A DNA stretch of 64,000 nucleotides from Blautia sp. SC05B48 (GCF_005848555.1 NZ_CP040518.1:1239001-1303000); one strand, 5' to 3'. Positions 44,134-52,609 are shown, counted from the stretch's first letter. Numbers and translations: made by a program. The notes: a model not told the origin generated them from the letters alone.

Positions 44134-44408
44134 ATCATCACCTCCTTTTTTCAACGTATTTCACATTCTTTTTTGCTGTTCTGCATTGTTTGTTGTATCT
44201 TTTTACCAATTTTATATTTGAAATTATAAGAATCAATGTATAAAATGTCAACCCCGTTTCATTTGTTTCATTTTTATTTCATGTATTTCACCGAAACATC
44301 ATTTTTCACCACGTGTTTTCTTTTCTCTCCATTTATTTAGATCCAGAAACTTATAAATAAGATCCTCATGATGTAACACATTTTATCAAATGTACTTCTT
44401 ACACAAAG
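44134..44408. other. Regulatory region of the catabolic operon
   Basis: It holds the promoter at 44224-44252 and upstream TTTC/GAAA-containing repeats (plus strand TTTCACCGAAA near 44288 and several TTTCAT copies), which could be LacI operators. No gene is present. Confidence 0.5.
44224..44252 (-). promoter_or_regulatory. Consensus sigma-A promoter of lacI-ABC operon
   Basis: On the minus strand TTGACA (44252-44247), 17 bases, TATAAT (44229-44224): both hexamers and the spacing match the consensus. It lies about 90 bases before the regulator start. Confidence 0.8.
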
Positions 44409-44666
44409 TCAGCACGCCCTGTTTTCCAGAAGAAACGTGAACGTATCATTGCTCATTTTATGATCCACTACACTGCATTGCTTGATCAATACGGTTCCAT
44501 CTATTCTGTAAATCGCACCTGCATCACTGGCAAGTTCAAATAGCTTCTTATGAGAAATACTGTAAATAATCTCTGCCTGCTGATAACGTAGATACTGTCG
44601 GCGTAATTTTCTAAGCTGCTCTGGTACTTCCTTCATACTTGTGATTGGTTTATAATTTTTATCCAT
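44409..44666 (-). CDS. DUF6462 family protein at element end
   Basis: An 85-residue protein; the ATG at 44666 follows GGAGG. The DUF6462 pattern is LRRQYLRYQQAEIIYSISHK, then SDAGAIYRIDGTVLIKQCSV. Unlike the copies at 28507 and 47139 it has no integrase next to it and sits at the far end of the 26.3-45 kb element, right after the repeat region. It may be a second excision factor for the element or a leftover of an older one. Confidence 0.65.
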   Translation of the reverse strand: MDKNYKPITSMKEVPEQLRKLRRQYLRYQQAEIIYSISHKKLFELASDAGAIYRIDGTVLIKQCSVVDHKMSNDTFTFLLENRAC

Positions 44667-44734
44667 GATATTTTCCTCCAAAATTAGATTCACTGTTTTA
44701 CAGAAGTTGACTGCCGGGATATATTTTTGAGTAC

Positions 44735-44776
44735 GAAAAAAAGCACCTCTCAGATTAAACTCTAAGAAGTGCTCTT
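44735..44776. terminator. Terminator downstream of metG copy 3
   Basis: AAGCACCTCTCAGA pairs with TCTAAGAAGTGCT. It is a near copy of the hairpin at 6397-6440 in the same relation to a metG 3' end. Confidence 0.6.
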
Positions 44777-44912
44777 GTTGTCATGCATATCAATCATTGA
44801 TCCAGTGAATCAATTTTGATTTCATTCTCAAACCTGTGTCCTTTCACCTGAAATTCGTCATGCTTCATAACGATTCATTATTATCCCAAATTTTGTTGTC
44901 AAATTGTTGTCA
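44776..44912 (+). repeat. TGTTGTCA arm-type repeats, far end of element
   Basis: Three copies of TGTTGTCA at 44776-44783, 44894-44901 and 44905-44912, in the same orientation as the pair beside the 26972 integrase. With the metG core at 44956 they mark the other end of that element. Confidence 0.6.
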
Positions 44913-44955
44913 AATGCGGTCTGACATCATGGTTTTAGACATTTTATATTTAATT

Positions 44956-45441
44956 TTAGTACAGCTTTGCACCTGCCGGAATATGGTTATCAACCATCAG
45001 AAGATGAAGTTTTTCTTCGCCCTCTTCCTCATGGATTGCACTAAGTAACATTCCACAGGAATCAATTCCCATCATAGCTCTTGGCGGCAGGTTTGTGATA
45101 GCGATCAGTGTTTTTCCAACCAGTTCTTCTGGCTCATAATAAGCGTGAATACCGCTTAAAATGGTACGATCTGTGCCTGTTCCATCGTCCAGAGTGAACT
45201 GTAACAGCTTCTTGGATTTCTTAACTGCTTCACATGCTTTTACCTTTACAGCTCTGAAATCTGACTTGCTGAAAGTATCGAAATCAACAAATTCCTCAAA
45301 TAAAGGCTCTACCTTTACCTTGGAGAAGTCGATAACTTCTTCTTTCTCCGGTGCTGCTGTGGAAGTGCTGTTTTCTGACTTCGCAGATTTCTTATCAGCG
45401 TCCAGTGACTTCATTGTCGGGAAAACTGATTCGCTTACCAT
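44956..45441 (-). pseudogene. metG 3' portion: MetRS C-terminal tRNA-binding domain (copy 3)
   Basis: An open frame of 161 residues, closely similar to copy 2 (FDTFSKSDFRAVKVKACEAV, then ITNLPPRAMMGIDSCGMLLS, ending NHIPAGAKLY). It has no catalytic domain. It lies 150 bases past the 45591 integrase, the same arrangement as copy 2. It is the target-gene 3' end at the junction of two tandem elements; the complete metG should lie outside the window. Confidence 0.75.
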
Positions 45442-45530
45442 ACTATCCCGTACTGTCAGGTATTATACATTATTTTCAAAAAGACTTCAACCTATTATAA
45501 GGTATTATTCAGTATGTATTTGTTGTAGTT

Positions 45531-45559
45531 CTGTTGCACACCACATAATTCTGTTGCAC
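45531..45559 (+). repeat. CTGTTGCAC arm-type repeats of the third element
   Basis: CTGTTGCAC at 45531-45539 and 45551-45559, 20 bases apart, between integrase and metG copy 3. They are similar in place and shape to, but distinct in sequence from, the TGTTGTCA set. Confidence 0.55.
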
Positions 45560-45590
45560 CTCATAGAATCGAACCCACAAGGACTCTTTC

Positions 45591-46829
45591 CTAGAATATG
45601 TCTAAATTATGTGATAATTTTTCTATTGCTTCTGTTTTTTTCATATCGGTGACTTCGGCATATATATCCATCGTTGTCTCAATATTTGCATGTCCCATAA
45701 CTGCCTGTATCACCTTAATATTCGTTTCATTTTCGCAGAATCTCGTACAAAAAGTATGTCTCAAATGATGGCAGGAAAAATGTGGAATAATGATCGGCTC
45801 TCTTTTCTCCTTTTTTGCTTTTAAAATTTCTTCTGCATTGTAGTTTTCCCGGATGCGTTTGATTGTCCGGTTGACTGCCTGCGGATTATGAAGATTGCCA
45901 AACCGATTTGTAAATATAAATCCCTCCATACCGTCCAGTGTAACGGTACTGAATCCATTTTCTTTCTGATATTCATACTCTTCCATAAAAGCATTATATA
46001 CTGGCTCCATCATCGGAACTGTACGAATGCCCGCCTCTGTTTTAGGTAACGAAACAGCAAATTCGCATTTGGTTGTTTCTGCTCTGCGTGGATAATATGT
46101 AACACTGTGATTAATATTGATCAGTCGTTTCTCTAAATCAATATCTTCCCATCGAATCCCAATAATCTCACCTATACGACATCCTGTACCTAAAAGAACC
46201 GTAAACAATGGTGCCCAATGATTAAATACCGGACTGTTCGATGTATAATTCATAAATGCTCTCTGCTGTTCTACTGTCAACGCATGTCTCACTCCATGAT
46301 TCCTCCCTGGTTTCTTTTTTATTTCTGACATTACACCATGAGATGGGTTGTTTCGGATAATATCATCTCGCACTGCTAACTGAAATGTTGGATGAAGCAC
46401 CGTATGAATCGTTTCCAGTGTATTAACCTGCAATTTTCTTTCATTTATCAAATGATAATAAAAGTACAGTACATCTGAATATTTAATTTCACCGATTTTC
46501 TTCTTTCCAAAACTGTCTCTGACGTAATGATCATACATGTACATATAATTGGTATATGTTGTTCGTCTCAACTCTGTTTTCGTAGAAATATATCTATCAA
46601 ATACAAAATTAAGATTGGCATTTCCCGCAGCATACACATCAAGACCGTCTAATTGGTCTTTCAACAATTTCTGCTCTTTTTCCCTTAACTTAACCAAATC
46701 CTTGGAATATGTATATCTTCTTTTTCCAAATGGATCTGTATAAGTGTATATGTACATCAGGTCGGACTGGCGTTGACTCTCGCCTTTGCGTAAGGCCCTG
46801 CCTCTGTTATCTTTTCTTGCTTTTGCCAC
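45591..46829 (-). CDS. int: Tn916-type tyrosine recombinase (integrase)
   Basis: An intact 412-residue integrase starting at GTG (46829), with GGAAGGAG upstream. Domains: arm-binding N-terminus (RGRALRKGESQRQSDLMYIY), SAM-like core binding (about 70-170), catalytic domain with Arg in TGCRIGEIIGI, HxxR in HHLRHTFCTR, His in MGHANIET and nucleophile Tyr in MDIYAEVTD. It is very similar to the frameshifted integrase at 26972, and both sit beside metG copies, so both should recombine at metG. It is the integrase of the element extending to the right. Confidence 0.9.
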   Translation of the reverse strand: MAKARKDNRGRALRKGESQRQSDLMYIYTYTDPFGKRRYTYSKDLVKLREKEQKLLKDQLDGLDVYAAGNANLNFVFDRYISTKTELRRTTYTNYMYMYDHYVRDSFGKKKIGEIKYSDVLYFYYHLINERKLQVNTLETIHTVLHPTFQLAVRDDIIRNNPSHGVMSEIKKKPGRNHGVRHALTVEQQRAFMNYTSNSPVFNHWAPLFTVLLGTGCRIGEIIGIRWEDIDLEKRLININHSVTYYPRRAETTKCEFAVSLPKTEAGIRTVPMMEPVYNAFMEEYEYQKENGFSTVTLDGMEGFIFTNRFGNLHNPQAVNRTIKRIRENYNAEEILKAKKEKREPIIIPHFSCHHLRHTFCTRFCENETNIKVIQAVMGHANIETTMDIYAEVTDMKKTEAIEKLSHNLDIF

Positions 46830-46865
46830 TGTAACTCCTTCCTAATGTAGCAAGGAGTCCTTGTG

Positions 46866-47039
46866 TTACTTTTCTGGCATCTGATATAAAAGCTCAATAC
46901 CTTTTTGTATCGTTTGTGTTGTAGTCAGCTCATGCTTCGCTGCATACTCTGACAATTTCTGATATTCTTCCTCTGTTAAGCGGAAACTTACATTTTTCTT
47001 CTTAGGGGATTCTGCTTTCGGTCTCCCCATTTTAGCCAC
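46866..47039 (-). CDS. Small ribbon-helix-helix protein upstream of integrase (57 aa)
   Basis: GTG at 47039 follows AAGGAGGT and reads VAKMGRPKAESPKKKNVSFR, then LTEEEYQKLSEYAAKHEL..TIQKGIELLYQMPEK. Its counterpart is at 28243. It is probably a DNA-binding regulator of the recombination module. Confidence 0.7.
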   Translation of the reverse strand: MAKMGRPKAESPKKKNVSFRLTEEEYQKLSEYAAKHELTTTQTIQKGIELLYQMPEK

Positions 47040-47138
47040 CGTATGCACCTCCTTCATAGCTTGATTACATTATACTTTTTGTCGTGCAAAAAGTCAATAC
47101 TTTTCGTAGCACAAAAACTCTTGCAATACTATTTATCA

Positions 47139-47330
47139 CTAAATACCGGTTCGGAATGTTTCCAGATATGCCTCAAAAATATCACAGTTCACCAGTACCA
47201 ATTTATCCAGCTTATAAACAGCATTTGCTTCCTTTGCCATTTTTTCAAACTTACTTTGACACATGCTGTATATTTCTGCACCTTCTTTATAACGAACAAA
47301 TCTTTTCCTATTTATAATATGTCTTTGCAT
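47139..47330 (-). CDS. DUF6462 family excisionase-like protein
   Basis: A 63-residue protein; the ATG at 47330 follows AAAGGAG. FVRYKEGAEIYSMCQSKFEK and EANAVYKLDKLVLVNCDIFE are close to the 28507 protein. It is part of the DUF6462-RHH-int module. Confidence 0.7.
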   Translation of the reverse strand: MQRHIINRKRFVRYKEGAEIYSMCQSKFEKMAKEANAVYKLDKLVLVNCDIFEAYLETFRTGI

Positions 47331-47717
47331 TCTTTCGCTCCTTTCCCAATTTATAACAATCCCACAGGCAGCCATCGGGTAACAGCTTCATTGGTATTTC
47401 ACCATCTTTCCAGACCGGGTAGCCTTCCCGGAAGTATCATTATCAGAAACAGTATCTTCGCCACAAAAATCCCACTTCCTGATCACAGTCAAATATTTAT
47501 CGCTCGTGCCTTTACTTCAATATCATTTTGATATTTCTTCGTTTACAACATTTCTACTTTGCGTCACGATGTCGCAAAGTTATAATGCAGACAGTCTTGG
47601 CGTATTTGCTATATAGCTCCTCTGTTTCATATGTCCTGCAGGATAAATATTAAATTTTCAAGGTACAAACAATGCTAAATAGCTTTTTCAGCAGAAAGGG
47701 ATGCTTTCAAATGTTTT
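47331..47717. other. Intergenic region with an inverted repeat
   Basis: No gene. ACTTTGCG (47556-47563) and CGCAAAGT (47573-47580) form an 8-base dyad that could be an operator for the element's regulators. Confidence 0.4.
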
Positions 47718-47975
47718 TTAGCGAACTATTTTAAATCCAATAATTGTTTTTATCAATTTTGTTTCCAGACGTCTGCGAAGTGTTTCATCTACACAATAAT
47801 GAACACAGCCATACTCATCATACATTTTTCTGACCGATAATTTTGCAATATATCCTTCATAATGTTTCAGAATTTTATTTATCGCCTGAATGTCACCCTC
47901 CAATGCTCTTTCGATTACCCAAAACGGTATCAATTTTTTATTATTTACGCTTTTTTCTTCCGTTTTCACCTGCAT
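47718..47975 (-). CDS. HTH_16 domain regulator of conjugative-transposon type
   Basis: An 85-residue protein with the pattern of the Tn916 orf8-like helix-turn-helix family: IPFWVIERALEGDIQAINKI, then HYEGYIAKLSVRK and RLETKLIKTIIGFK. Its start overlaps the end of the sigma-factor gene by 35 bases. The pair (sigma-like plus HTH_16) regulates transfer or excision genes in Tn916-family elements. Confidence 0.75.
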   Translation of the reverse strand: MQVKTEEKSVNNKKLIPFWVIERALEGDIQAINKILKHYEGYIAKLSVRKMYDEYGCVHYCVDETLRRRLETKLIKTIIGFKIVR

Positions 47976-48396
47976 TTTCCTCCAGCATAATCTTTAATAT
48001 TTCAAGCGATCGTGTACGATGCTCATGTACCGTACTTCTTACCAGGTTCAGTTTTCTTGCTATATCCGCATCATTCATTTCCATAAAGTATGACAAAAGA
48101 ATAATGTCCCTTTTTCTCTCTGTCAGTGCAGTTAATGCTTCTGCCAATAGAGCATTTTTTACCTCTACATCATAACCGCCTGCCCGAAAATAGCTTTTTT
48201 CCAATTCATATTCATCAAATATAGAAAGGCTCTCCATCTCTTGTTCAGATAATTCTGAAAACAAAGTTTCATGTTTTCTAAGATAAGCTAAATGCCTTTC
48301 ATAATCCACTATTTCGCCCTTTAGTGCCAATTTGCATTTTCGATCAAACTGGTGCATTACCCTTTTCTCATCGTAGGAAGAAGATTGCTCCATAGA
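47941..48396 (-). CDS. Sigma-70-like regulator (Tn916 Orf7 type)
   Basis: A 151-residue protein; the ATG at 48396 follows AAGGAGGT. The C-terminal half is a sigma region 4 (LTERKRDIILLSYFMEMNDADIARKLNLVRSTVHEHR, given as two parts: LTERKRDIILLSYFMEMNDA and DIARKLNLVRSTVHEHR). The N-terminus is helical and charged. Tn916-type elements use such a protein with an HTH_16 partner to control excision and transfer. Confidence 0.8.
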   Translation of the reverse strand, partial: SMEQSSSYDEKRVMHQFDRKCKLALKGEIVDYERHLAYLRKHETLFSELSEQEMESLSIFDEYELEKSYFRAGGYDVEVKNALLAEALTALTERKRDIILLSYFMEMNDADIARKLNLVRSTVHEHRTRSLEILKIMLEENAGENGRKKRK

Positions 48397-48524
48397 GTTC
48401 ACCTCCTTCCCGACCATGAGATATGAGCAAAGGTCTTTTTCCCTTTCACCCTTATCCCGATTGGGAAGCCCCCATTGTTCGGGTTTAAAAGAAAAACTCT
48501 ATAAAAAAGTTCTTATGATATACA

Positions 48525-48563
48525 AAAAACGTCCTTATGGATTGAAATCCATTGGACGTTTTC
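48525..48563. terminator. Terminator between agr locus and element regulators
   Basis: AAAAACGTCC (48525-48534) and GGACGTTTTC (48554-48563) with an inner ATGGATT/AATCCAT stem. A- and T-runs on both sides make it bidirectional. Confidence 0.65.
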
Positions 48564-48639
48564 ATATAAATAATCTAATATTCAAAAATAATTTTCTTCC
48601 TCCATTCCATATAATAAAAAAAGCGGAAACAATTTTTTA

Positions 48640-49230
48640 TCATCTCCGCTTATTCTTGCTCTTTTCAATTTTATATTTCAAAATACCAACATACTGAGAG
48701 ATTAAAATTATAAAGGAAGTCAGTGCAACTAAGGAAAGTATGGCTAGTATTCCTGCAAGTGTACAACAACCAGCAAATACAATAACAGCAATTAAGACTT
48801 TCATGGTTACTTTTTTGCAGTGTTCTTTTTCAGTATCATCAAGTTCTCGATTGACACACTCTACTGGTGCAGCTTTCAATATCAATATCGCACTTACTAA
48901 TATAAGAAGCCATGCTGTACCTACCGTAAATTTATATTTACTGTTAAAATACATTGCTATTGTCTGTACAGTGACTGAACATATAAAACATGATCCAAAA
49001 CTGTTAAGATGCACGCCACCTGCATAAGTCCGTAGCAACATAAAAATCCCCGTAAATATTGCAAATTCCGGAATCATATGCATATATATTGCTATACTCA
49101 AACAAGTTACGAAACAGCATAGCATCTCAAGTCCAATCTGAAAGCCATATTGATATATGTCATATGATTCCGAAGGAACTGCACCGGTCTTAATAACATA
49201 TTTTGTTAATTTTTCTGACAGCCGTCTCAT
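48640..49230 (-). CDS. agrB: AgrB-type autoinducer peptide processing protease
   Basis: A 196-residue membrane cysteine protease with five to six helices. The catalytic His and Cys are in LRTYAGGVHLNSFGSCFI. AgrB removes the C-terminal tail of AgrD and forms the cyclic thiolactone intermediate. It directly follows agrD (one base between). The hydrophilic loop NRELDDTEKEHCKK lies between helices near residue 130. It is intact. Confidence 0.9.
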   Translation of the reverse strand: MRRLSEKLTKYVIKTGAVPSESYDIYQYGFQIGLEMLCCFVTCLSIAIYMHMIPEFAIFTGIFMLLRTYAGGVHLNSFGSCFICSVTVQTIAMYFNSKYKFTVGTAWLLILVSAILILKAAPVECVNRELDDTEKEHCKKVTMKVLIAVIVFAGCCTLAGILAILSLVALTSFIILISQYVGILKYKIEKSKNKRR

Positions 49231-49231
49231 T

Positions 49232-49381
49232 TCAAATCTTTTTAAGTTTTTTCAAGTCCTTCGGAACTTTCGGCTGGTGAAAGATATAGCAACATGCACT
49301 ATCCGCTGACACTTTTCCAAGTTTTAAAGATACATTTGCCAGTGCTTTCGCTGACTGAGCTTTTACATTTTTCATATTCAT
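49232..49381 (-). CDS. agrD: AgrD-type cyclic autoinducer peptide precursor (49 aa)
   Basis: The ATG at 49381 follows AAAGGAG. The precursor has an amphipathic N-terminus (MNMKNVKAQSAKALANVSLK), a centre SADSACCYIF and the conserved tail HQPKVPKDLKK that AgrB removes. Two adjacent Cys (30 and 31) are present, so the five-residue thiolactone ring could be C30-F34 or C31-H35. A LytTR-type promoter element lies 65-92 bases upstream. Confidence 0.85.
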   Translation of the reverse strand: MNMKNVKAQSAKALANVSLKLGKVSADSACCYIFHQPKVPKDLKKLKKI

Positions 49382-49445
49382 AGTAAAACTCTCCTTTCGT
49401 TTTCTTTTTAAAACAATACTACAAAAATACATTCCATTTCTTTTT

Positions 49446-49473
49446 CTGTAAAAAAAACGAGTATTCATGTAAC
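49446..49473 (-). promoter_or_regulatory. LytTR-type regulator box upstream of agrD
   Basis: On the minus strand TTACATGAATACTCG, six bases, TTACAG. The same element occurs at 50012-50041 and 61105-61134. A -10-like TATTGT follows 24 bases after the aligned block. Confidence 0.7.
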
Positions 49474-49533
49474 TTTTTCCTATGGCACTACTACAAACAC
49501 CAATATTTCTTAACAAAAAAGGTTGCAATGAAT

Positions 49534-49941
49534 TCATTGATCATTACAACCTTTTTGAGAACCATACTTTTTTAAGTACCATATCCACAATAATATCTCT
49601 TCTATTTTTTTTTGATATTCTTGTAAATCCTCCACATTCTCCAAATAATCATACACTCCTGCCTTCAATACCGAAAAAATATCCTGCTTTGTCCCATTTT
49701 CAATCAAAGCAAGAATTGGAATTGTATTTCCCAATATCCCTTTTACTCTGACGATAAATTCAAATGTTCCTTTTTCAACCATTTTTTTATTAAAATACAT
49801 AATAATAACATCTGGAGTAAAATGCTTATCATCATCCGACCAATCATAGGTGCACCACTTCAGTTTATACTTTCCTTTTGTTATTTTATTTGTAGTTTTA
49901 AATATTTCTCTATGATCACTAAACAATAATATCTTTTTCAT
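49534..49941 (-). CDS. Stand-alone receiver-like protein in the agr locus
   Basis: A 135-residue protein resembling a response-regulator receiver domain: KKILLFSDHREIFKTTNK at the start, VIIMYFNKKMVEKG around strand 3, GNTIPILALIENGTKQDIFS and VLKAGVYDYLENVEDLQEYQ for helix 4 to helix 5. The acidic pair and the phospho-acceptor Asp are not in their usual places, so it is probably a pseudo-receiver. It has its own copy of the LytTR-type box, so it is part of the quorum-sensing regulon. No family function is known to me. Confidence 0.65.
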   Translation of the reverse strand: MKKILLFSDHREIFKTTNKITKGKYKLKWCTYDWSDDDKHFTPDVIIMYFNKKMVEKGTFEFIVRVKGILGNTIPILALIENGTKQDIFSVLKAGVYDYLENVEDLQEYQKKIEEILLWIWYLKKYGSQKGCNDQ

Positions 49942-50011
49942 TCTACCCTACCATGACGTTCAAATCGTAAAATTATTTTTACATTTTATCATGTTATTTC
50001 AAACATTATTT

Positions 50012-50041
50012 ACATTGTAATAATTCCGACTATTCGTGTAA
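50012..50041 (-). promoter_or_regulatory. LytTR-type regulator box upstream of the receiver gene
   Basis: On the minus strand TTACACGAATAGTCG, six bases, TTACAATGT. TAAAAT follows 23 bases after the aligned block as -10. Confidence 0.7.
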
Positions 50042-51343
50042 TTATTCCTTTTCTCCGTACAACACGACTCTCACCAGAAATCTTTCTGGTATAGAATCAT
50101 CAACTGTAACTATTCCATTATACTTCGCTGCAGCTCGATAAACTGACGGCAAACCAACGCCATGATTTCCAGCATCGGATTTCGTAGATTTCAGTCTCTC
50201 ATCCTTCATTTTTATTAATTGCCCCTGGTAACTATTCATTAAAAATATCAGCAGATTGCCTTTATCATATTTCATTTGGATTTTTATGTACTTCTTCTTT
50301 TTTACCCTTTCAGCCGCTTCTACAGCATTTTCTAATAAATTCCCAAGTATCAGACATATATCCGCACCCTTAAACTCCATCTTCATAGGAATCTTTATAT
50401 CCAAAGAAAAATCTATCCCTTTCTTTTGTGCTGTTACATACCAATATCCAAGTAGTGAATCAATTACAATGTTGCCACTATTGGCAACCACAGATATTGA
50501 TAAGCCACTTTCATCCATTATGTCCTGGATAAATTCTATGATTTTCTCGTCTTCTCCTTTCTCTGCGTAAGCAAGAATAGATACTAGATTATTTTTCATA
50601 TTATGTTTCATGTCTCTTAATTGCAACATGGAAAGTTCTCTTTCTTGTTGATGTCGTTCACATAATTCCAATTGTTGTTCATAAACTGAAGTCATCCGCC
50701 TTAACTGTAAATCATCCGTCAACTTCACATAAATATAAAAAATCAATATATTTAAGCACAGCAAAATAATCGCAGCAATTGCAGAATGAAAATATGCACG
50801 ATCATTATTTATTTTGTAGCTAAATAAGAAAACCTCATTCATAACATAAATACTTCCAATTGGAATTAAAATTAACATAATACTGTATTTAACAGAAAAT
50901 TCTGTAATTCCACCTACCGAAAATATTTTTCTTAGTGCAAATATAATCAGTAAAAATAATATTTTTGATATGACTGATCCTAGGATTCCGTACATCTGAG
51001 AATATCTAAATTGATTACAATAGATTGAAAGTATATAACCACTTACTGTTTCTATCATCATCCAAATTGCATTAAAAGCCAGAACAAAAATACATTTATT
51101 CAAATTCCTTCCTTCATAAACACACATAGCTGAAATAAATGTTATTACAATTGTAACGCTTATATTGATGTAAACTGGTAATATACTGGCATTCAAAAGC
51201 ATTAACTGCCAGACTGCAAAAATGGTGTAGCCAATTACAATTGTTATCTTTTTCTTTCTTCTTGTAAAAAATATAGAAAAATAGCAAGAAAACAGAAATA
51301 TCGCAAATATTACGAGCAATATCTCTGTCACATTCATCAACAT
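50042..51343 (-). CDS. agrC: AgrC-type sensor histidine kinase (GHKL)
   Basis: A 433-residue kinase with six to seven N-terminal membrane helices (about 1-190), a linker, and the AgrC/LytS-type kinase core: H-box MLQLRDMKHNMKNNLVSILA, N-box LILGNLLENAVEAAERV and G-box NHGVGLPSVYRAA. AgrC detects the thiolactone peptide outside the cell. The start MLMNVTEIL overlaps the response-regulator stop region. Intact and of normal length. Confidence 0.85.
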   Translation of the reverse strand: MLMNVTEILLVIFAIFLFSCYFSIFFTRRKKKITIVIGYTIFAVWQLMLLNASILPVYINISVTIVITFISAMCVYEGRNLNKCIFVLAFNAIWMMIETVSGYILSIYCNQFRYSQMYGILGSVISKILFLLIIFALRKIFSVGGITEFSVKYSIMLILIPIGSIYVMNEVFLFSYKINNDRAYFHSAIAAIILLCLNILIFYIYVKLTDDLQLRRMTSVYEQQLELCERHQQERELSMLQLRDMKHNMKNNLVSILAYAEKGEDEKIIEFIQDIMDESGLSISVVANSGNIVIDSLLGYWYVTAQKKGIDFSLDIKIPMKMEFKGADICLILGNLLENAVEAAERVKKKKYIKIQMKYDKGNLLIFLMNSYQGQLIKMKDERLKSTKSDAGNHGVGLPSVYRAAAKYNGIVTVDDSIPERFLVRVVLYGEKE

Positions 51344-51344
51344 T

Positions 51345-52073
51345 TTATTCACCAACATAAAATGTATCCTCCATCGAGCAGTACTGTTCACTAATCATTT
51401 TTCTTCTATCTTCACTGATTGAAATCTTCTTTCCATTATCCATTATAACAAAGTCATATGCCAATCCATCCACATGTCTATAATTTACAAGAAAAGATTG
51501 ATGCACACGTAAAAACGGCATTTTACAGTTCTTCAAGCTTTTCTCAATCTCATTCAGTTTTTCGTATACTTCATAGGTATCTTTTTCTGTTACAATGGAT
51601 ATTTTTCGTCTATTGCTTTCAAAATATAAAATGTCTCTTACCGGAACTTTATAACTTATTCTCTTATAACTATATCGAAAATAAAAATCGGTATTATTTA
51701 TATCACTGAATGCAGCTTTAAAACATGTTTCCATCTGTTCTTCAGCTACTGGCTTCACGAGAAATTGAAATGGACGAACAGAAAAAGAGTCTCTCATATG
51801 ATTTTCATGGCTTGTGACGTAAATAATCAAAACATTTTTGTCATACGTTCTTATTCTTTTTGCTACTGAGATACCATCTTCTTTCGGCATTTCAATATCA
51901 AGATAAATAATATCAAATTTACTGTCCTTTATAATAGCATCCAGCAAACCTTGTCCATTCCAGAAAACTTCCGTCTCTACTTCAACAAAATTTTTGTTTG
52001 CTATTTTTCGTACTAAATTTTCAATCGTTCCTGTAATCTGTATATCATCATCGCAAATTGCTATATTTAGCAT
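51345..52073 (-). CDS. agrA: AgrA-type LytTR response regulator
   Basis: A 242-residue regulator: receiver with acidic pair ICDDDIQI, Asp in FDIIYLDIEMPKEDG (about residue 60), YVTSHENHM and the Lys of FQFLVKPVAEEQ; then a LytTR DNA-binding domain (VRDILYFESNRRKISIVTEK, FLRVHQSFLVNYRHVD). LytTR proteins bind two direct repeats about 21 bases apart, the shape of the box found at 49446, 50012 and 61105. It overlaps or abuts the XRE gene upstream and the kinase gene downstream. Confidence 0.9.
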   Translation of the reverse strand: MLNIAICDDDIQITGTIENLVRKIANKNFVEVETEVFWNGQGLLDAIIKDSKFDIIYLDIEMPKEDGISVAKRIRTYDKNVLIIYVTSHENHMRDSFSVRPFQFLVKPVAEEQMETCFKAAFSDINNTDFYFRYSYKRISYKVPVRDILYFESNRRKISIVTEKDTYEVYEKLNEIEKSLKNCKMPFLRVHQSFLVNYRHVDGLAYDFVIMDNGKKISISEDRRKMISEQYCSMEDTFYVGE

Positions 52074-52074
52074 T

Positions 52075-52443
52075 TTAATCCACTCTCTTCTGTTCCCTTT
52101 TTCTCTTTTCATCCAATTTTTTAATAATTTGTATAATTGACCATATCATTTCCTGATCATATTTATCCAGGTTCTTGTATATCTCCACAAGATCATAGTA
52201 TTCGTCCAACGTCTCATTCACTTTCATTTGTCCCTGTAAATCTCTCTTAACCTCTGATAGCCCTAACAAATAATCTGTTGTCACATTAAAATATACCGCT
52301 ATTTTTTTTAGAATGTCTACTTTAATAAACGTAACATCTCTTTCATATTTACTGAGCATCTGTTGTGTTATTCCTAATTCTGCGGCCAAAATTTCTTGTA
52401 TTAACCCTCTTTTTTCACGAAGTTGTTTGATACGACTTTCCAT
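52075..52443 (-). CDS. XRE-family regulator leading the agrAC operon
   Basis: A 122-residue protein with a Cro/CI HTH (IKQLREKRGLIQEILAAELG, then ITQQMLSKYERD, IAVYFNVTTDYLLGLSE) and a helical C-terminus. It sits two bases before agrA and so is co-transcribed with the sensor pair. It may set the basal level of the quorum system. It is separated from the RiPP genes by the IS1634-like insertion. Confidence 0.8.
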   Translation of the reverse strand: MESRIKQLREKRGLIQEILAAELGITQQMLSKYERDVTFIKVDILKKIAVYFNVTTDYLLGLSEVKRDLQGQMKVNETLDEYYDLVEIYKNLDKYDQEMIWSIIQIIKKLDEKRKREQKRVD

Positions 52444-52609
52444 AATTGGTTACCTCTTAAACATATTTTACTATCATGCTACCTTAATTCTTTTCAGTCG
52501 GTACAAATAATAGAAGTAATCAATTACCTTTAATTATAAACTCCAATTTTCCCTATTTTCAAAAATACAAGCCCCCTGAAAGCATCAAATATAATGTGAA
52601 CTTCCAGTC
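52444..52609. other. Intergenic region upstream of XRE-agrAC
   Basis: No gene and no copy of the LytTR-type box. The right border meets the end of the insertion sequence. Confidence 0.4.
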
